Origin: Viola odorata
Lineage: Eukaryota; Streptophyta; Magnoliopsida; Malpighiales; Violaceae
Direction of reading: 5' to 3'
NCBI GenBank assembly: GCA_963691705.1
Contig: OY829541.1
Span: 48,938,377 to 49,002,376, forward strand
Length of the DNA: 64,000 bases
The translations under genes and the position numbers were made by a program. Positions 37,551 through 58,412 of the stretch are shown here, piece by piece. Numbering within the stretch: position 1 is the stretch's first letter; the number at the start of each line of letters is the position of its first letter. Below the pieces are notes generated by a model. The model saw only the letters and a list, made by a program, of their open reading frames with translations. It did not search any database and was not told where the DNA came from.

Positions 37551-37933
37551 AAGTCAAGATACCACAATAATCGAATGAAATTCCTTTTTTTCGTCGGGGA
37601 AGAGAGCAGTGAGTACATAAAGGTAGGAGGAGTATACCTGTGTTATAAGCCGTAGTTGTTGCCAGTTGCAAGTTGGAACAATCAAAAAGCAGATGCATTT
37701 CATTAAAAAAGGGGAAAATATGGAGAAGCAAAGGGCGGGCCCAAAGTGGGAGTGAAGTGAGATGAGTTTTTCTGGGCCCAGGAGATGAATGTGGTGGGCA
37801 TCGATCATTCAGTATATTGTATGTACGGAAGATAAGTGAATCAATGCAATCCATGAAATGAAAAGGTGTTGCCAGCAAGGCACACTAAAAACAGAAACGC
37901 ACGCTTTGCTTGCGGGAGAGGTATTAGCTACTA

Positions 37934-38166
37934 CTCCCTCCGGTTTTTATTGTTTGTCGTTTACTATTTCGGCACGCATTTTAAAGCGGTCGGAATAGTA
38001 ACTATATGACATTGAAAAAATTTGAAATTTTTTAAAAACGTACGTGAAGGATTTACGTACCTTGGCAAAAAATTTCGGAATTTTTCGAGGTCATATAGTT
38101 ACTATTCCGGCCGCCTTAAAATGCGTGCCGGAATAGTAAACGACAAACAATAAAAACCGGAGGGAA
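37934..38166. mobile_element. Near-palindromic Stowaway-like MITE, 233 bp
   Basis: The left arm begins CTCCCTCCGGTTTTTATTGT; the right arm, reverse-complemented, begins TTCCCTCCGGTTTTTATTGT. TA dinucleotides flank both ends (37932-37933, 38167-38168). The two arms stay closely complementary to near the centre at about 38050, so the whole element can fold as one hairpin. Such copies can give double-stranded RNA and small RNAs if transcribed. Confidence 0.85.
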
Positions 38167-38168
38167 TA

Positions 38169-39396
38169 TTAAATTGTAGCGTGCCGATTTACCTAAATAA
38201 TTTCGGCACAAAATTCGATAATTTTGATATTATTAAATTTCAAAATCAATTTGAACAACAATTTAAAAACTCTCAAATAATAAAAAAATGGACAATATTT
38301 AAAAACGTTTGAAAAACACCAATTTTTATGCAATATGTGTAACCAGGTTTTCTTTATTTTAACTTTTACTTACTTAATATAGTATATTAAATATATAAAT
38401 ATATAATAGAATTACTATACCATATTGAAAAAATTTAGTTGGCATCTAATAATTTCATAATAAGAAAAACAAATAAAGTTATGGATAAAAAAGAGCAAAT
38501 TACGGTTCGATTGATTAGTAATTTGAGCATAATATTTGCACACCCCTATCAAGTTAATGTCAAGTATTAAATGTGATCTGATGAATACACCCAACTATTT
38601 TACTGTGGAAACTAGCAAAAGCTACGTTTCCAACTTGCACCTCGTTTGGAGTTTTTTTAGGACTTGTCCTTTTCATTACCCTTGGGTGAGTTGAAGACTT
38701 GAAGCTATTGAGAGATATTCCAATTAACATTTTATGTTTCCCTTTTTTAGGGAAAAAAATATTCTTCACTCTAGCTTTCCCTAATTCCTATATAAAGTGT
38801 TGTTTGGTGTTTTTATCTTGAAAAATTAATGAGAATAATGCATTTCTTCGAGTGTCGTGTACGAATCACAATACACCAACTTATTCTATAAAGTATAAAT
38901 ACTCCAAAATCTTTCACGAATGAGTTCATATACAATACCAGTAAATACATAATATATGCTTTTTAAACATTACAAATAATAAAAGCTAAACTTTATTTAA
39001 TGAAAACTCCTCAATATACTAGAAAAATTATGAATAATTAATTTTTTCTTATCCTATATTAAAACAATATTAGGGTGTAGTGCATAAATATTTGGGAGGG
39101 CAAATGGGTAATTTCATTTTGGTAAATTGTGAAAAATTTAGTCACGAATGTATAAAAAGATTGCTTGGTGACTAGTTTAAGGGCCAACTACATTGGTGCG
39201 TGGTATAATCCGTTACTGTTACCATATCCATATTCATTGGGCCGGTTTTGTTTTTGACGGATTGATCTACTACATGCAAGAAAAGTAAAAACGAAATTGG
39301 AAAAAAAAAATTTTTGAACCAAAACGACGTCGGCTGCGTGATGGTGGAACGCGCAACAGGGCAGGCAAAAGAAAGAAGAAAGTGAGCATGGAAATC
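38169..39396. other. Region upstream of SEC6, no gene seen
   Basis: About 1.2 kb of AT-rich DNA leading to the SEC6 promoter. The last 200 bp hold ATTGGGCCGG (about 39235) and AACGACGTCGGC (about 39323), plausible promoter words. The 69-residue antisense frame at 38560-38769 has no family pattern. Confidence 0.45.
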
Positions 39397-39436
39397 CCAA
39401 TCCCAAATCCAAATCCAAATCCAAATCCAAATCCTT
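39397..39436 (+). repeat. AAATCC hexanucleotide repeat in the SEC6 leader
   Basis: AATCCC followed by about five AAATCC units lies 24-63 bp before the SEC6 start codon, almost certainly within the 5' UTR. Length polymorphism between individuals is likely. Confidence 0.85.
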
Positions 39437-39459
39437 AGTACCAATCAAGATTCGAGAAG

Positions 39460-49761
<10,302 letters not shown>

Positions 49762-50627
49762 TGCAGGAACTGCAGTGTTTGTATTGAGAACCCTGTAAAA
49801 TTTGCTTGTTTCCACCTGGATTGTATCCGACGTGGAACTATTTCATCTTTCATTAATAATAACAACAATAATTATTTATTTTTTTGTTTGTCTGTCTGTA
49901 TAATTTTAGTTGTCATCATTCTTGTAATTATTTGGAATTTTTTTTTTCCTTTCAAATTGTAAGGATGCTCTTTCAGGACTATAATTTACCGGTTGATAAG
50001 AGATTTGTTTACCTTAGTCCAACTCTCATTTCGAGCTTAAAGAATGGAGTAGATCATGTGGAAAATTATCCTTTTTGGAATTTGATAATGCTAAAATTGT
50101 AAATTAGGAGACTCAAATTCAAAATCTAATTCTTCATTGCTTTTCAATGAGAAACATTGAACTATTATCGGTTTGAAATCTAGTCTTTCATACACCTAAA
50201 TCTTGAATTCTTGTCCACCGACGAAAAACTAAATAAATTGAAACGCAACTTCTACATGTTGGCATGGATATGCTGTTGGTTTACCATAACTTCCAATCCA
50301 AAATATTCATGGACAGCTGAAAGAATAACAAGACGAGATGACTGACGGCAGGTAGACGAACTAAATAAATTAACAAAGAAACAAAAATGAAAAATGTTAG
50401 CTCTGAATTTCTTTTTGATATTGGTACTTTCATATATGGGTATCAGGAGTCAAGCCTACAGTGTGTCATACAATGAGGAACTAATGAGCTTCAACAGTTA
50501 AAACTGGAATTCCTTGCACTAGTCAAGGCCTCTGAGTAGGCTTTTCAGACACGAACGGGGCGGAAAGCAAGTCGGCAACAAGAAGAGCGTGTATTGCAAC
50601 ATGATCCTGTGCATCTCAATAGAGCAT
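49762..50627. other. Convergent spacer between SEC6 and AVT1-like gene
   Basis: About 870 bp containing both 3' UTRs. An AATAATAACAACAATAATT stretch lies near 49855. Nothing else was recognised; the 72-residue frame at 49884-50102 has no family pattern. Confidence 0.5.
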
Positions 50628-53600
50628 TCAGAATTGTTTTACGATATCTGATATAGAAGTGTACGCTCCAATGACTGCACAAATGATCCCCAGACCGGCA
50701 ATGGCAGTGACGAAAAGGCTCTGTTCATATAGCAAGAGAAATTGACAAGACAGGTATGTTAATTGGAAGTTGCTAACCGGTACGTTAAATTTACTTAGTA
50801 AACTCGTCTTTCTTTCAGCTTTAGGGGGTGTGTTAGGATAGGTAGATAGTTGGTGGGTGAAATTGGTGATGTCCGAGTATAAGAACATTGATTTAAATTC
50901 TGCTTACCTGTATTCTTGTAGCTTTGTTCCCCTTTATCTTCAGAAAGCATAAAGATGGCAATATCACTGCCTGCATCAGATCCACAAAATCTTTCAAAAT
51001 CTAGACCCTGATCTGCTAAACACTAAAGACGAAGACCACTGAAATATATAGACATTCTTATAAAGATAAGTCGGATGCGTGCAAGATCTTCAAATTTTGT
51101 GTAATTTCACCTGATCCATGGAGACTACATACATGTAACCATCAAGATTTAAAAAGTTTGTACTCACCACAAGTAAACAGAGGACAGAACCGACTAAAGC
51201 CATCACAAGACCTGCAATGAAAAACATGATGTGAGTCCTGAGTCCTGACAACAAACAAGACCAACTTTGAGAACAATGAGTGAGTGAATTTAAGTGTCAT
51301 GGTTATACAGCATTTCCAAAGGAGGTTAGATCTGTCATCTTAATCCAAGCATTTATTCTGAGCAATACCAATCAGCATGCACCATTCTCCATGTCTCCAT
51401 TTGAGATGCTACGTATTTTCAATTTGTGTGAACTGGTGTAGTGTTCAAGTGCCAGGCGAGCACCAATACATGTAACAGCCTTCAGCAATGAATTATTTTT
51501 TGACCAGATGCGACTGTGATTATAAATGATGAAGATAAACTGACGTTTCATAGATTTGAAATTTACCAAAGAAAGGGAGAAGAAAAGCAACAAGAACAGA
51601 AGAGAAAACAAGTCCCATCCTCAGGAGGTAGAAACACCATAAGCTGTTTGTAATTCGAACTGGCAGCAGTTCCTCTATGCTCCTGGCTAATGGGGTCATC
51701 AACAAAGCATATTTGGTAAGTGGGTTGATAACCTGTAAAACAGAAAGAAATTCAAGCTTAGAAACTGTAGAGTTATTTAACTTCGCATTCTGAAATGAGC
51801 ATTTTCATATACTTACGGTAGTCCACAATGCTATTTTTGAAGTTATGCTGTGCGGTGGCATATTCAAGGTTATCTGAGACAATGTGCTTTCACCAAACAA
51901 TAGAAATCCCATGACAGCAACACCACCATAAATCAGAAATGACAAGACAAAGCTGCACAAAAATAAGGCGAATAAACTGACTATGAGTTTCTAGGTTGTT
52001 AGGCCTGGGGTTCAAGACTAGCTTCACATCCAAAAAAACCAAAACATATGCAGTAATGGACTGCTTGTAAGCCAAGTCTAGTACCATGCTATTGCTGCCT
52101 TAGTAAATTTTTTTTTATCAGCCATTGATTGGTAGATGTTCGGAAATACTGAGTGTGCAGAGAAACAGAACCCATACACACCAATTACAAACGGAATGCC
52201 ACTCCACTTCACCACTGGACCAGTAGTAGAATGAAACCCAATCCCCCCAAAAGTACCGAGGAAAAGCAGACAAGCAGCAATCATAACTGTTGTGATAACC
52301 CCACCGGCTGAAACAAAGATAAAACGAATCAGGTGCGGTGTAAATAGAGTCATCCATGAATTTAATTCTTAATTTCAAAAAGGATCTTGACAAATCAGTT
52401 TCACAGGACCTGAAAGGTACGAGATAACACGAAGATCTTTTAACCAAACAGTTGGTAGAACAACAAAGGCAACTAGAATCCCGAATAGGTGTTGAGAGTC
52501 AAGATGAAGACCACCCAAGTCCAAGGATGTTCCAGGGAATAACCTGGAGAGGTTATCACCTTCCAGAGTTATAAGTTCCACGCAATATGACTGCGTATAC
52601 ATGGAAAAATAGAATTCAACAAACTACTTCATAGGTAATAACATTTACTAGAAGATGAGAAAAAACCAGAATCGTGTCACTTACATATAATTCAGTATAC
52701 AAAATGATCTGCACCAGGATCCAAATGAACAAAAATATCAGAAAAAATTTTAAACTATTGACAAACAAAACAAATAAACCAAACTACATGCAACATTTCC
52801 ATTGTGGCAAAATAAAAGAAAATGCAGCTGTTAAAGTTAATAGAAACTTACAGATATCGCAAGGCGTCCATAACTCCCAAAGGCAGCTTCTCCTATATCA
52901 GGGTAGCTTATGATGCCTTCTTTGCTTTCAAAGCAATGCTTCAAAAGAATCGCTGTGTAGCAAGAAACAATTGCAAAAATGCCTAGCATTACCAAACTCG
53001 CCCACCCAGCTTCTTTTAGAGTATAAGGCGTGGAGAGAAGCCCAACTCCAACCATCACATTAACCGCTGCCCAGGAACAACAGAGATCCACGTCATCAAC
53101 TCAAGAAAGGTGCAGATATTATAACAAGAATTGCTACAACAAAAAGATAATTCTTTGATTTTGTCTCCCCATTTTTATCTTTAATACCAGAAAATCACAG
53201 AACATTTGAGGGAAAAAAGAAGAAGAGCAGTGCATGGATCAACACTTGTTAAAAATTGGAAAGACTGGTTAAAACATGAATGAAATCAGAGGAACTCAAA
53301 GGTGCCAAAAACAATATTATGGCTTACAATTGAAGACAGTTTGACTAAAGCTACAGCCATGAGTAATGGGTAATTCTCCACTAGCAAATGAAGCTTTTGA
53401 GATGGATGAGCCCCCGATTGAAATCCTTTCTGTATCTTCCTTCAGATAATTTTGTTCGTAATCAGACAGTAGGGCAGACTTTGACTCGAGGTCGAAATTG
53501 CTTTTACTTCGACTTGAACGTTGGAAGACACCTGACTGCCGAAGAAAGCCAAAACTTGGTGACACTGAGATGGTGTAGGGATCAATTGTTTCTCTGCCAC

Positions 53601-54800
53601 CAATATCCAACAAAGAGAAAAAATAATGGTCAACAAGCAGGCCCCTACTAGAGCATGCATGAAGCCTATCAAGAATGCGTCAGCAACGCGTTCCACTCGA
53701 TATGCAGTGGAGAAAAGAAAAACAACAGTGCACAAGTCTTTCACAATCAGATCAGCCTGAAGATTAAGCCAATCTGAAGCGGCCAGTAGGTCCGGCCAAA
53801 TTCCAAACAGTGGATATGGATTTACAAAATACTTCTCATATACAGTAGTTTCCTAATGAGCAATTCTGTCTTGCATCAATATACATCCCATCACAGTATT
53901 TAAGAGTTTGGCATGTTAAGTTGCACAGGCACCATCTTTTCTACCCAATCACTAGCTAAGCTGCTAAATCGTTCAGCACACTAGTAACCTGTTGGATCAA
54001 CTATTTATATAGGATACCAGAGAACTGTGCTGGCATCAAACTTGATACTTAGCTTCATGGCATTGGTAGTTATGTGCTCTATCTATACGAGAAGTGCCTC
54101 AGGCTATGCTAAACTGAAGGTAATGATGGATCCATATCAACACCAACAAAAGAAAATCATTGCACACGTGACAAGTTTAACTAAAAAACAGCTTCTTGTG
54201 ATCACCTCTGTAATCGCTGGTTTATTGAATACACACAAGATGCACACTTTGAATTGCCTATTCATTGCAAGACAAAGCTTGATTAGAACTAATACTTCAT
54301 CTCTCTTGAAACACAGTAATTGTACTTCTGTAAACAGTGTACCCACGACAGAATGCATAATAACGATGATAATTTTTTTTTCTTTTTTGCAGAAACAGAT
54401 AGTAGTTACTGGCGTTCTCCCAAAAAAATCCAACTCAACTCAAGATAATGATCAATTTCAAAGTAATCAGAATAAACTAACCAGAGAAGTAACACATTCC
54501 CCGTATTCTTTTGGTGGGCTAATGTCATAATTGGGGACCATATAGAAACAACCCTTCATCTGAAATGGCACAAAAATAGATGAATGGAACATGGGACATG
54601 AATAAATTAAGATACCTGAAACTCCTAGGCCACTGCTGAGAAGAGAAGGCCTCATTTTCATCATTCTCAACCTCTCCTTCATCACTACTGCTCCCACTGC
54701 CATTCTTGTTCACTTCAAGGTCCCTAACCCCAACATCATCATCCTCATCCTCCTCCAAGAGAAACTGTGAGGGATCCCTCTCTTCATCCTTCAATGCCAT
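50628..54800 (-). CDS. AVT1-like vacuolar amino-acid transporter (AAAP family)
   Basis: Multi-pass transporter of the amino acid/auxin permease family; AVT1 members move neutral amino acids across the tonoplast (family knowledge). Coding exons: 54800-54616, 53593-53328, 53066-52852, 52708-52685, 52590-52410, 52307-52085, 51952-51817, 51732-51567, 51211-51168, 50970-50908 and 50720-50628. Phases agree: 1596 bp, 531 aa. An acidic, Ser-rich cytosolic N-terminus ([17 protein letters not shown]) precedes the family block [20 protein letters not shown], then [45 protein letters not shown] and [20 protein letters not shown]. About ten hydrophobic segments are visible. Exon 4 is only 24 nt (IILYTELY). 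A serine replaces the usual glycine before VNVMVG at the exon 2-3 join. The start is the ATG at 54800, the first in this frame. Confidence 0.92.
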
Positions 54801-55324
54801 AGCTACCAACAAATCTTGAGCAGGAAAAAAGAAACTAATACTATGAAAATATCGATATGGGTATTGTCCAAAAATTAACCGAATGAGGAAAGGTTGTTTA
54901 TTTTTTGTCTATACATTGAAGAGGAGCAAAGTGAGTGACACCATTGCTATTGCCATGGACATGCCCAATAATGTGTACCCATTTGTCCGGTTGATGTGAT
55001 TTGTTGAGGAGTTCTTGTTTTGCGGGGAATTGAGTGGACATGATTACATAAATAATGGAAATAAATGACAAAAGTGGTGCAAAATGCCAAAGGAATCAAA
55101 GGTGGGATGGGTTGAGATTGGATTTTCGTTCTTTTCTTTTCTTTTTTGCGTAGGAAGAAACTAAAAAGACACGTTTATGGATGAAAATCTTTCGATACCC
55201 TCATGAATCCTGATTCCTGAGTATCGATCGTGTCTCTTGCATCGATTCATTTAAGCCAAAGAACAAAATCTTAGGTCTAATTTTTTTTTCACTTCTGTAT
55301 TTATCTTGTATTTTTTGAAACAGT
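54801..55324. other. Upstream region of the AVT1-like gene
   Basis: About 520 bp expected to hold the promoter and 5' UTR on the minus strand. No clear TATA box was singled out and no other gene was seen. Confidence 0.45.
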
Positions 55325-56790
55325 TTGTCAATTGATTCATTTAACACCTCTACTGAAAAAACGGTTTAAAAGGCACCTATACTTCTTACGTATGACACAT
55401 TTGACACCTCCCACAAACGGCGTCACCATTTCTCCGTTATCCGCTGACGTGGCGCGCCGCGCCACGCCATAAATATGATGACGTATCCGACCTAAATCAC
55501 GCTGAACCGGGCCTGAACACGGGTCATTTATTTGGGTCGTGAACGACGCGTCGTTCAAACAACGAATGACATGTCGTTCGTTTCTCTTTTCTTCTTTTTC
55601 TTCTTTTCTTCTCCTTTTTCTTTTTTTTCTTCTTTCTTTTCATCATTTCCTTTTAATTCAACCTCTCCTCTCTTTCGTTTCTCTGCACCAAAATTAATCC
55701 CAAATTAAATCCACTCCCTGCACCAAATTAATCCCAAATTAATTCCATCCAACCATCTCACTCTCCTCCGGCCAGCCAACCATCCAATCCTCTAGCCAAT
55801 CAACCTTCATCGACTTCAAAACAGCCACATCCACCACCAGCCAAATCGGCCGGCTGCCACCACCAGCCAAATCGGCCGGCTGCCACCACCTCACCCGAAT
55901 CCACCCAACGCCGACCACGAAACCCAACCACCAAATCGGTCGGCCGCCACCACCTCACCCGAATCCACCCAACGCCGACCACGAAACCCAGCCACCAAAT
56001 CGGCCGGCTGCCACCACCTCACCCGAATCCACCCATCATCACCATTTCCGTCCTCCACCAAAATTAACCGATCTACCACCAAAAACCAACCAAATCAACC
56101 CACTGCCTCAACCACCAAACCGTCATCTTAACCCAGCCAAGAGAAGAAGAAAGAAATAAAAAAAGAGACAGAAGCTTCGGTTGCAAAAGAAAGAAAAAGG
56201 AAAGAGGGAGAGTGAGGCTGCAGAAATAAAAGGAAAGGAAGAAAAGAATAAAAGGAAAGGAAAGAGAAGAAACTCTATCAATTTGTTGCAAACAGTTTTA
56301 TTGTTATTATTATTATTTTACTTTTTATTATTATTAAATTATTATTTTTGTGTTTTTACTGTTTTTTTTGTTTTTTTTTGGGAAAGATCAGGCAAGGAAT
56401 GGATGAAAAATTGGAATTGAGATTGAAATTTCTTTTTAAAAGAAAGAAAGGAAAGCAACTAAGAAGATGGCAAATGAAGAAAAGAAAAGAATAAAGAGTG
56501 AACGATGCGTTGTTCACTCTTATGAAGTGAAGTGGATGATGCGTCGTTCACGACCCAAATAAATGACTTGTGTTCAGGCCCGGTTCAGCGTGAATTGGGT
56601 CGAATTTGCCACGTGGCATGACACGTCATGATGTTTATGACGTGGCGCGTCACGTCAGCGGATAATGGAGGAATGGTGACGCTGTTGGTGGAAGGTGCCA
56701 AATGTGTCATACGTAAAAAGTACAGGTGCCTTTTAAACTGTTTTTTCAGTAGAGGTGCCAAATGAGTCAATCAATTCATGTACAAGTGTT
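55325..56790. mobile_element. Long-terminal-inverted-repeat element, MULE-like, non-autonomous
   Basis: The left arm (about 55325-55560) and right arm (about 56520-56790) are inverted copies: both contain ACCTCTACTGAAAAAAC, TACGTATGACACATTTG, TTATCCGCTGACGTG, CACGCTGAACCGGGCCTGAA and TCATTTATTTGGGTCGTGAA. Weaker complementarity continues inward as a pyrimidine-rich stretch (55565-55650) facing a purine-rich one (about 56430-56510). Such long arms suit Mutator-like elements, but I found no 9-bp target duplication, so the class is inferred and the outer ends are approximate. The interior has tandem repeats and no transposase. Confidence 0.7.
55830..56035 (+). repeat. Tandem repeat of about 64 bp inside the inverted-repeat element
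   Basis: Units beginning GCCACCACCTCACCCGAATC start at 55882, 55946 and 56010, each followed by CCACCCAACGCCGACCACG-type sequence, with a shorter variant (CACCAGCCAAATCGGCCGGC) duplicated at the left edge. The repeat is open in more than one frame (for example Trp/Val/Gly-rich on the minus strand), which explains overlapping open frames there. Confidence 0.8.
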
Positions 56791-57134
56791 TTTTTTGGAT
56801 TTAAACGCTTGTCAATTCCTCACCATCCACGCATTGAGAGTCTGAGACAACTAGGACATCATATTTATTTAATTTTAACCAAAAAAGATACTCATTTATT
56901 GACATATGACAAGCGAAATCCCAGAAGAGAGGCCCACACCAAGCTTGGCCCATTTATACCGAGCAGTATGCGACACCGTAGCGTATTGATCTCTCTTTTT
57001 CCCATATTCTATTTAAATCTATTTGAAATCCTACATTTTTCATTTCTATTTTCTTTTCCTTTTTGGGGAAAAAATCCAAAATAATGATTGTTATGAATGG
57101 GTTATTTGTTTTATTTCTTATCAGGGAAATAAAT

Positions 57135-57708
57135 ATGAAGCTTAATAGCACACAAATTCGTCTACCAAGTTCTGAAAAATTCAAAGAGGTGTATGATGTA
57201 AGTAAAACCATAAAGAATGATTCGATACTATTTTCCCTCACTCAATTTCAATCAATTGGGTTTGGAGCTAATGGAAAAACAAAAACTTTAGGACATTGGT
57301 TACTGTATCCTTTTTCTCGTGGGTACTTTATATTATAAAAAAGGAAGAGGCTCGCATGATACCTGATGTAGTGAAGATTTTCTCGATTATATTTCAACTA
57401 ATTAGCTTGTAAGAAAAACTAAAACTAATTAGTTAATCTTTTATTTTATTCTTGTTTAGGTTCACTTTGGTCATGGAAGAAGAGAATTGACAAAGCAAGA
57501 TTTCCAGAAGATCCTACAAGAAACAATACTATACTCAGGATTTACAGGGGTTAAATCAAACAACATACTCTACTTCATCTTTGGAATTCCAGTCACTGCA
57601 TTAATGATCAAGCAACAAATCGGTCCAAAAGCTCTCCCTAATGATTTATTCATCCCGGCTGTCACCTCTGCCACCGTTTTCCTTCTTGCTAAGCTTAATA
57701 AAATATAA
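57135..57708 (+). CDS. Small putative membrane protein, two exons
   Basis: Two exons joined in phase: 57135-57197 (ending VYD, donor GTAAGT) and 57460-57708, giving 103 residues. The first part is polar (SSEKFKEVYD); HFGHGRRELTKQDFQKILQE resembles one helix pair of an EF-hand without clear calcium ligands. Then come two hydrophobic stretches, NNILYFIFGIPVTALMI and FIPAVTSATVFLLAKL, likely membrane segments. It ends LAKLNKI. I do not recognise a named family. The frame is open upstream to 57063 (MGKKSKIM), and a CAG at 57122-57124 could be an intron acceptor in the leader, so the true start may differ. It lies just right of the inverted-repeat element, with about 340 bp between. Confidence 0.6.
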
Positions 57709-58412
57709 TGACTTTGTTATATATGCTTTTTTCTCATCTCCCTCGAACTCAATTCCAATAAATTAAATTTAACTATGGGCTATATTGGTATGTTTGTCAA
57801 GCTCCAACAAAGAATTACAATACACCTTCCACGCCTAATTGGACGATCCATATTGACACATTTACATATAAATTTAGGAGTGGTAAATAGTAAAAGTGAG
57901 TGCGGGAGATTTCTGAGCTGACCTATGTAATATATATTCGAGAGTAGGAAACATATTCCTAAAAATAGTAGTAAACATCTTCTTTGTCGCATGAAATGTG
58001 ATTTACGGTAGGATTATGACTTGTGCAAAATATGAGGGGCAAAGAAATGACAGCCAACCTGAACGTTTGTTCTGGATCGAGAAGAAAAAGGAAGTTTTAG
58101 GCTCAATCGCTTTTCTCGCTTCCATTTCTCAGGAAAAGAAAAACAAAAGAAAGGCAGAGTAACACAACAATTTTCTTTGATCTCTCTTTTCATGTATTCT
58201 TGTAAGGTCATCTTTCTACCAATCCACATTCTTTAATTCTTTATTTTTGTTTGTTGTAATTTTCATTAATTTTGTTCATGATTCTTTCCTCCAAAATTAA
58301 TCCAATCCTTAAATGTCTCATGTTCATTTTCAACCAAAACAGAACAAAATCTTGCTAATTCCATATTTTTCATGTGGATGATTATCATCAACGCACAGGC
58401 ATTCATTTCAAG
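57709..58412. other. Spacer and leader region of the PIP5K gene
   Basis: About 700 bp. It holds the 3' UTR of the small gene (AATAAATTAAATT at about 57758) and the promoter and leader of the PIP5K gene. An ACGCACAG just before 58400 may be the acceptor of a 5' UTR intron. No other gene was seen. Confidence 0.45.

Noticed and set aside
53442..53744. Frame starting [20 protein letters not shown] upstream of the AVT1 exon 2
   Set aside because: It is intron sequence read through the exon 2 acceptor at 53594; the in-phase exon begins at 53593.
55739..56082. Trp/Val/Gly-rich minus-strand frames
   Set aside because: They come from the 64-bp tandem repeat inside the inverted-repeat element, read in different frames.
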